Of a stretch of DNA of 5,997 nt, positions 5,973 through 5,997 are shown in pieces. The DNA lies in contig SDNM01000108.1 in assembly GCA_004524385.1 (NCBI GenBank), positions 1 through 5,997 of the forward strand, read 5' to 3'. The notes under the pieces are model-generated. The model searched no databases and was not told where the DNA came from. It saw nothing but the letters and a program-made list of their open reading frames with translations. The stretch's first letter is position 1. Every line of letters begins with the position of its first letter. Both the position numbers and the translations under genes were made by a program. This stretch comes from Promethearchaeota archaeon. Lineage in GTDB: Archaea; Asgardarchaeota; Lokiarchaeia; Sigyniarchaeales; SOKP01.

Positions 5973-5988
5973 TATATGATATCATATA
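5973..5988. repeat. Perfect 16-bp palindrome
   Basis: TATATGATATCATATA is its own reverse complement, centred between 5980 and 5981, 60 nt after the tRNA and ten bases from the window edge. It contains TATCATA, also seen twice upstream of the tRNA. It may be an operator for a gene beyond the window; no gene is visible in 5913-5997. Confidence 0.4.
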
Positions 5989-5997
5989 TGTTATTGG

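Noticed and set aside
1..5997. A defence system, CRISPR array or mobile element.
   Set aside because: No regularly spaced repeats, transposase, integrase, toxin-antitoxin pair or nuclease-effector cluster was seen; the helicase-nuclease is clearly Hef, a chromosomal repair protein.

Overview
The window looks like a piece of an AT-rich archaeal chromosome, most likely from an Asgard archaeon of the Lokiarchaeia kind. Three things point there: a Ras/Rab-like small GTPase that ends in a zinc ribbon, a full-length Hef-type helicase-XPF nuclease (an archaeal repair protein), and a tRNA with an intron in the anticodon loop and no encoded CCA. Signals upstream of genes are archaeal TATA-like boxes. 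No mobile element, CRISPR array or integrase is visible. The lineage is inferred from gene content, not from a marker gene.

Layout, left to right. (1) 1-834, plus strand: the 3' two thirds of a TldE/PmbA-family gene whose start lies outside the window. (2) 851-2453, minus strand: a two-gene unit read right to left, a UDP-glucuronate decarboxylase-like SDR enzyme followed by a single-pass membrane protein with a DUF1616-like outer domain. The two reading frames overlap, and the second has no ATG at its likely start. This unit converges on the TldE gene with a 16-bp gap. (3) 2454-2609: intergenic, holding a T-run terminator for the GTPase gene and possibly a promoter for the sugar-nucleotide gene. 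(4) 2610-3215, minus: small GTPase with C-terminal zinc ribbon. (5) 3286-5634, minus: Hef, with its own promoter and ribosome binding site. (6) 5635-5817: divergent intergenic region between hef and a tRNA. (7) 5818-5912, plus: tRNA-Val(CAC) with a 20-nt intron. (8) 5913-5997: AT-rich tail with a perfect 16-bp palindrome.

How the genes fit together: only the SDR/membrane-protein pair looks functionally coupled, probably in making or using UDP-xylose-type sugars for the cell surface. The TldE homologue, the GTPase, Hef and the tRNA look like independent housekeeping or lineage-typical genes. I do not see a clear new multi-gene system. The observations most worth checking are the overlapping sugar-enzyme/membrane-protein pair with an A8 run at the junction, the GTPase with non-standard guanine-binding and switch II residues plus a zinc ribbon, and a PCNA-binding motif in the Hef linker.
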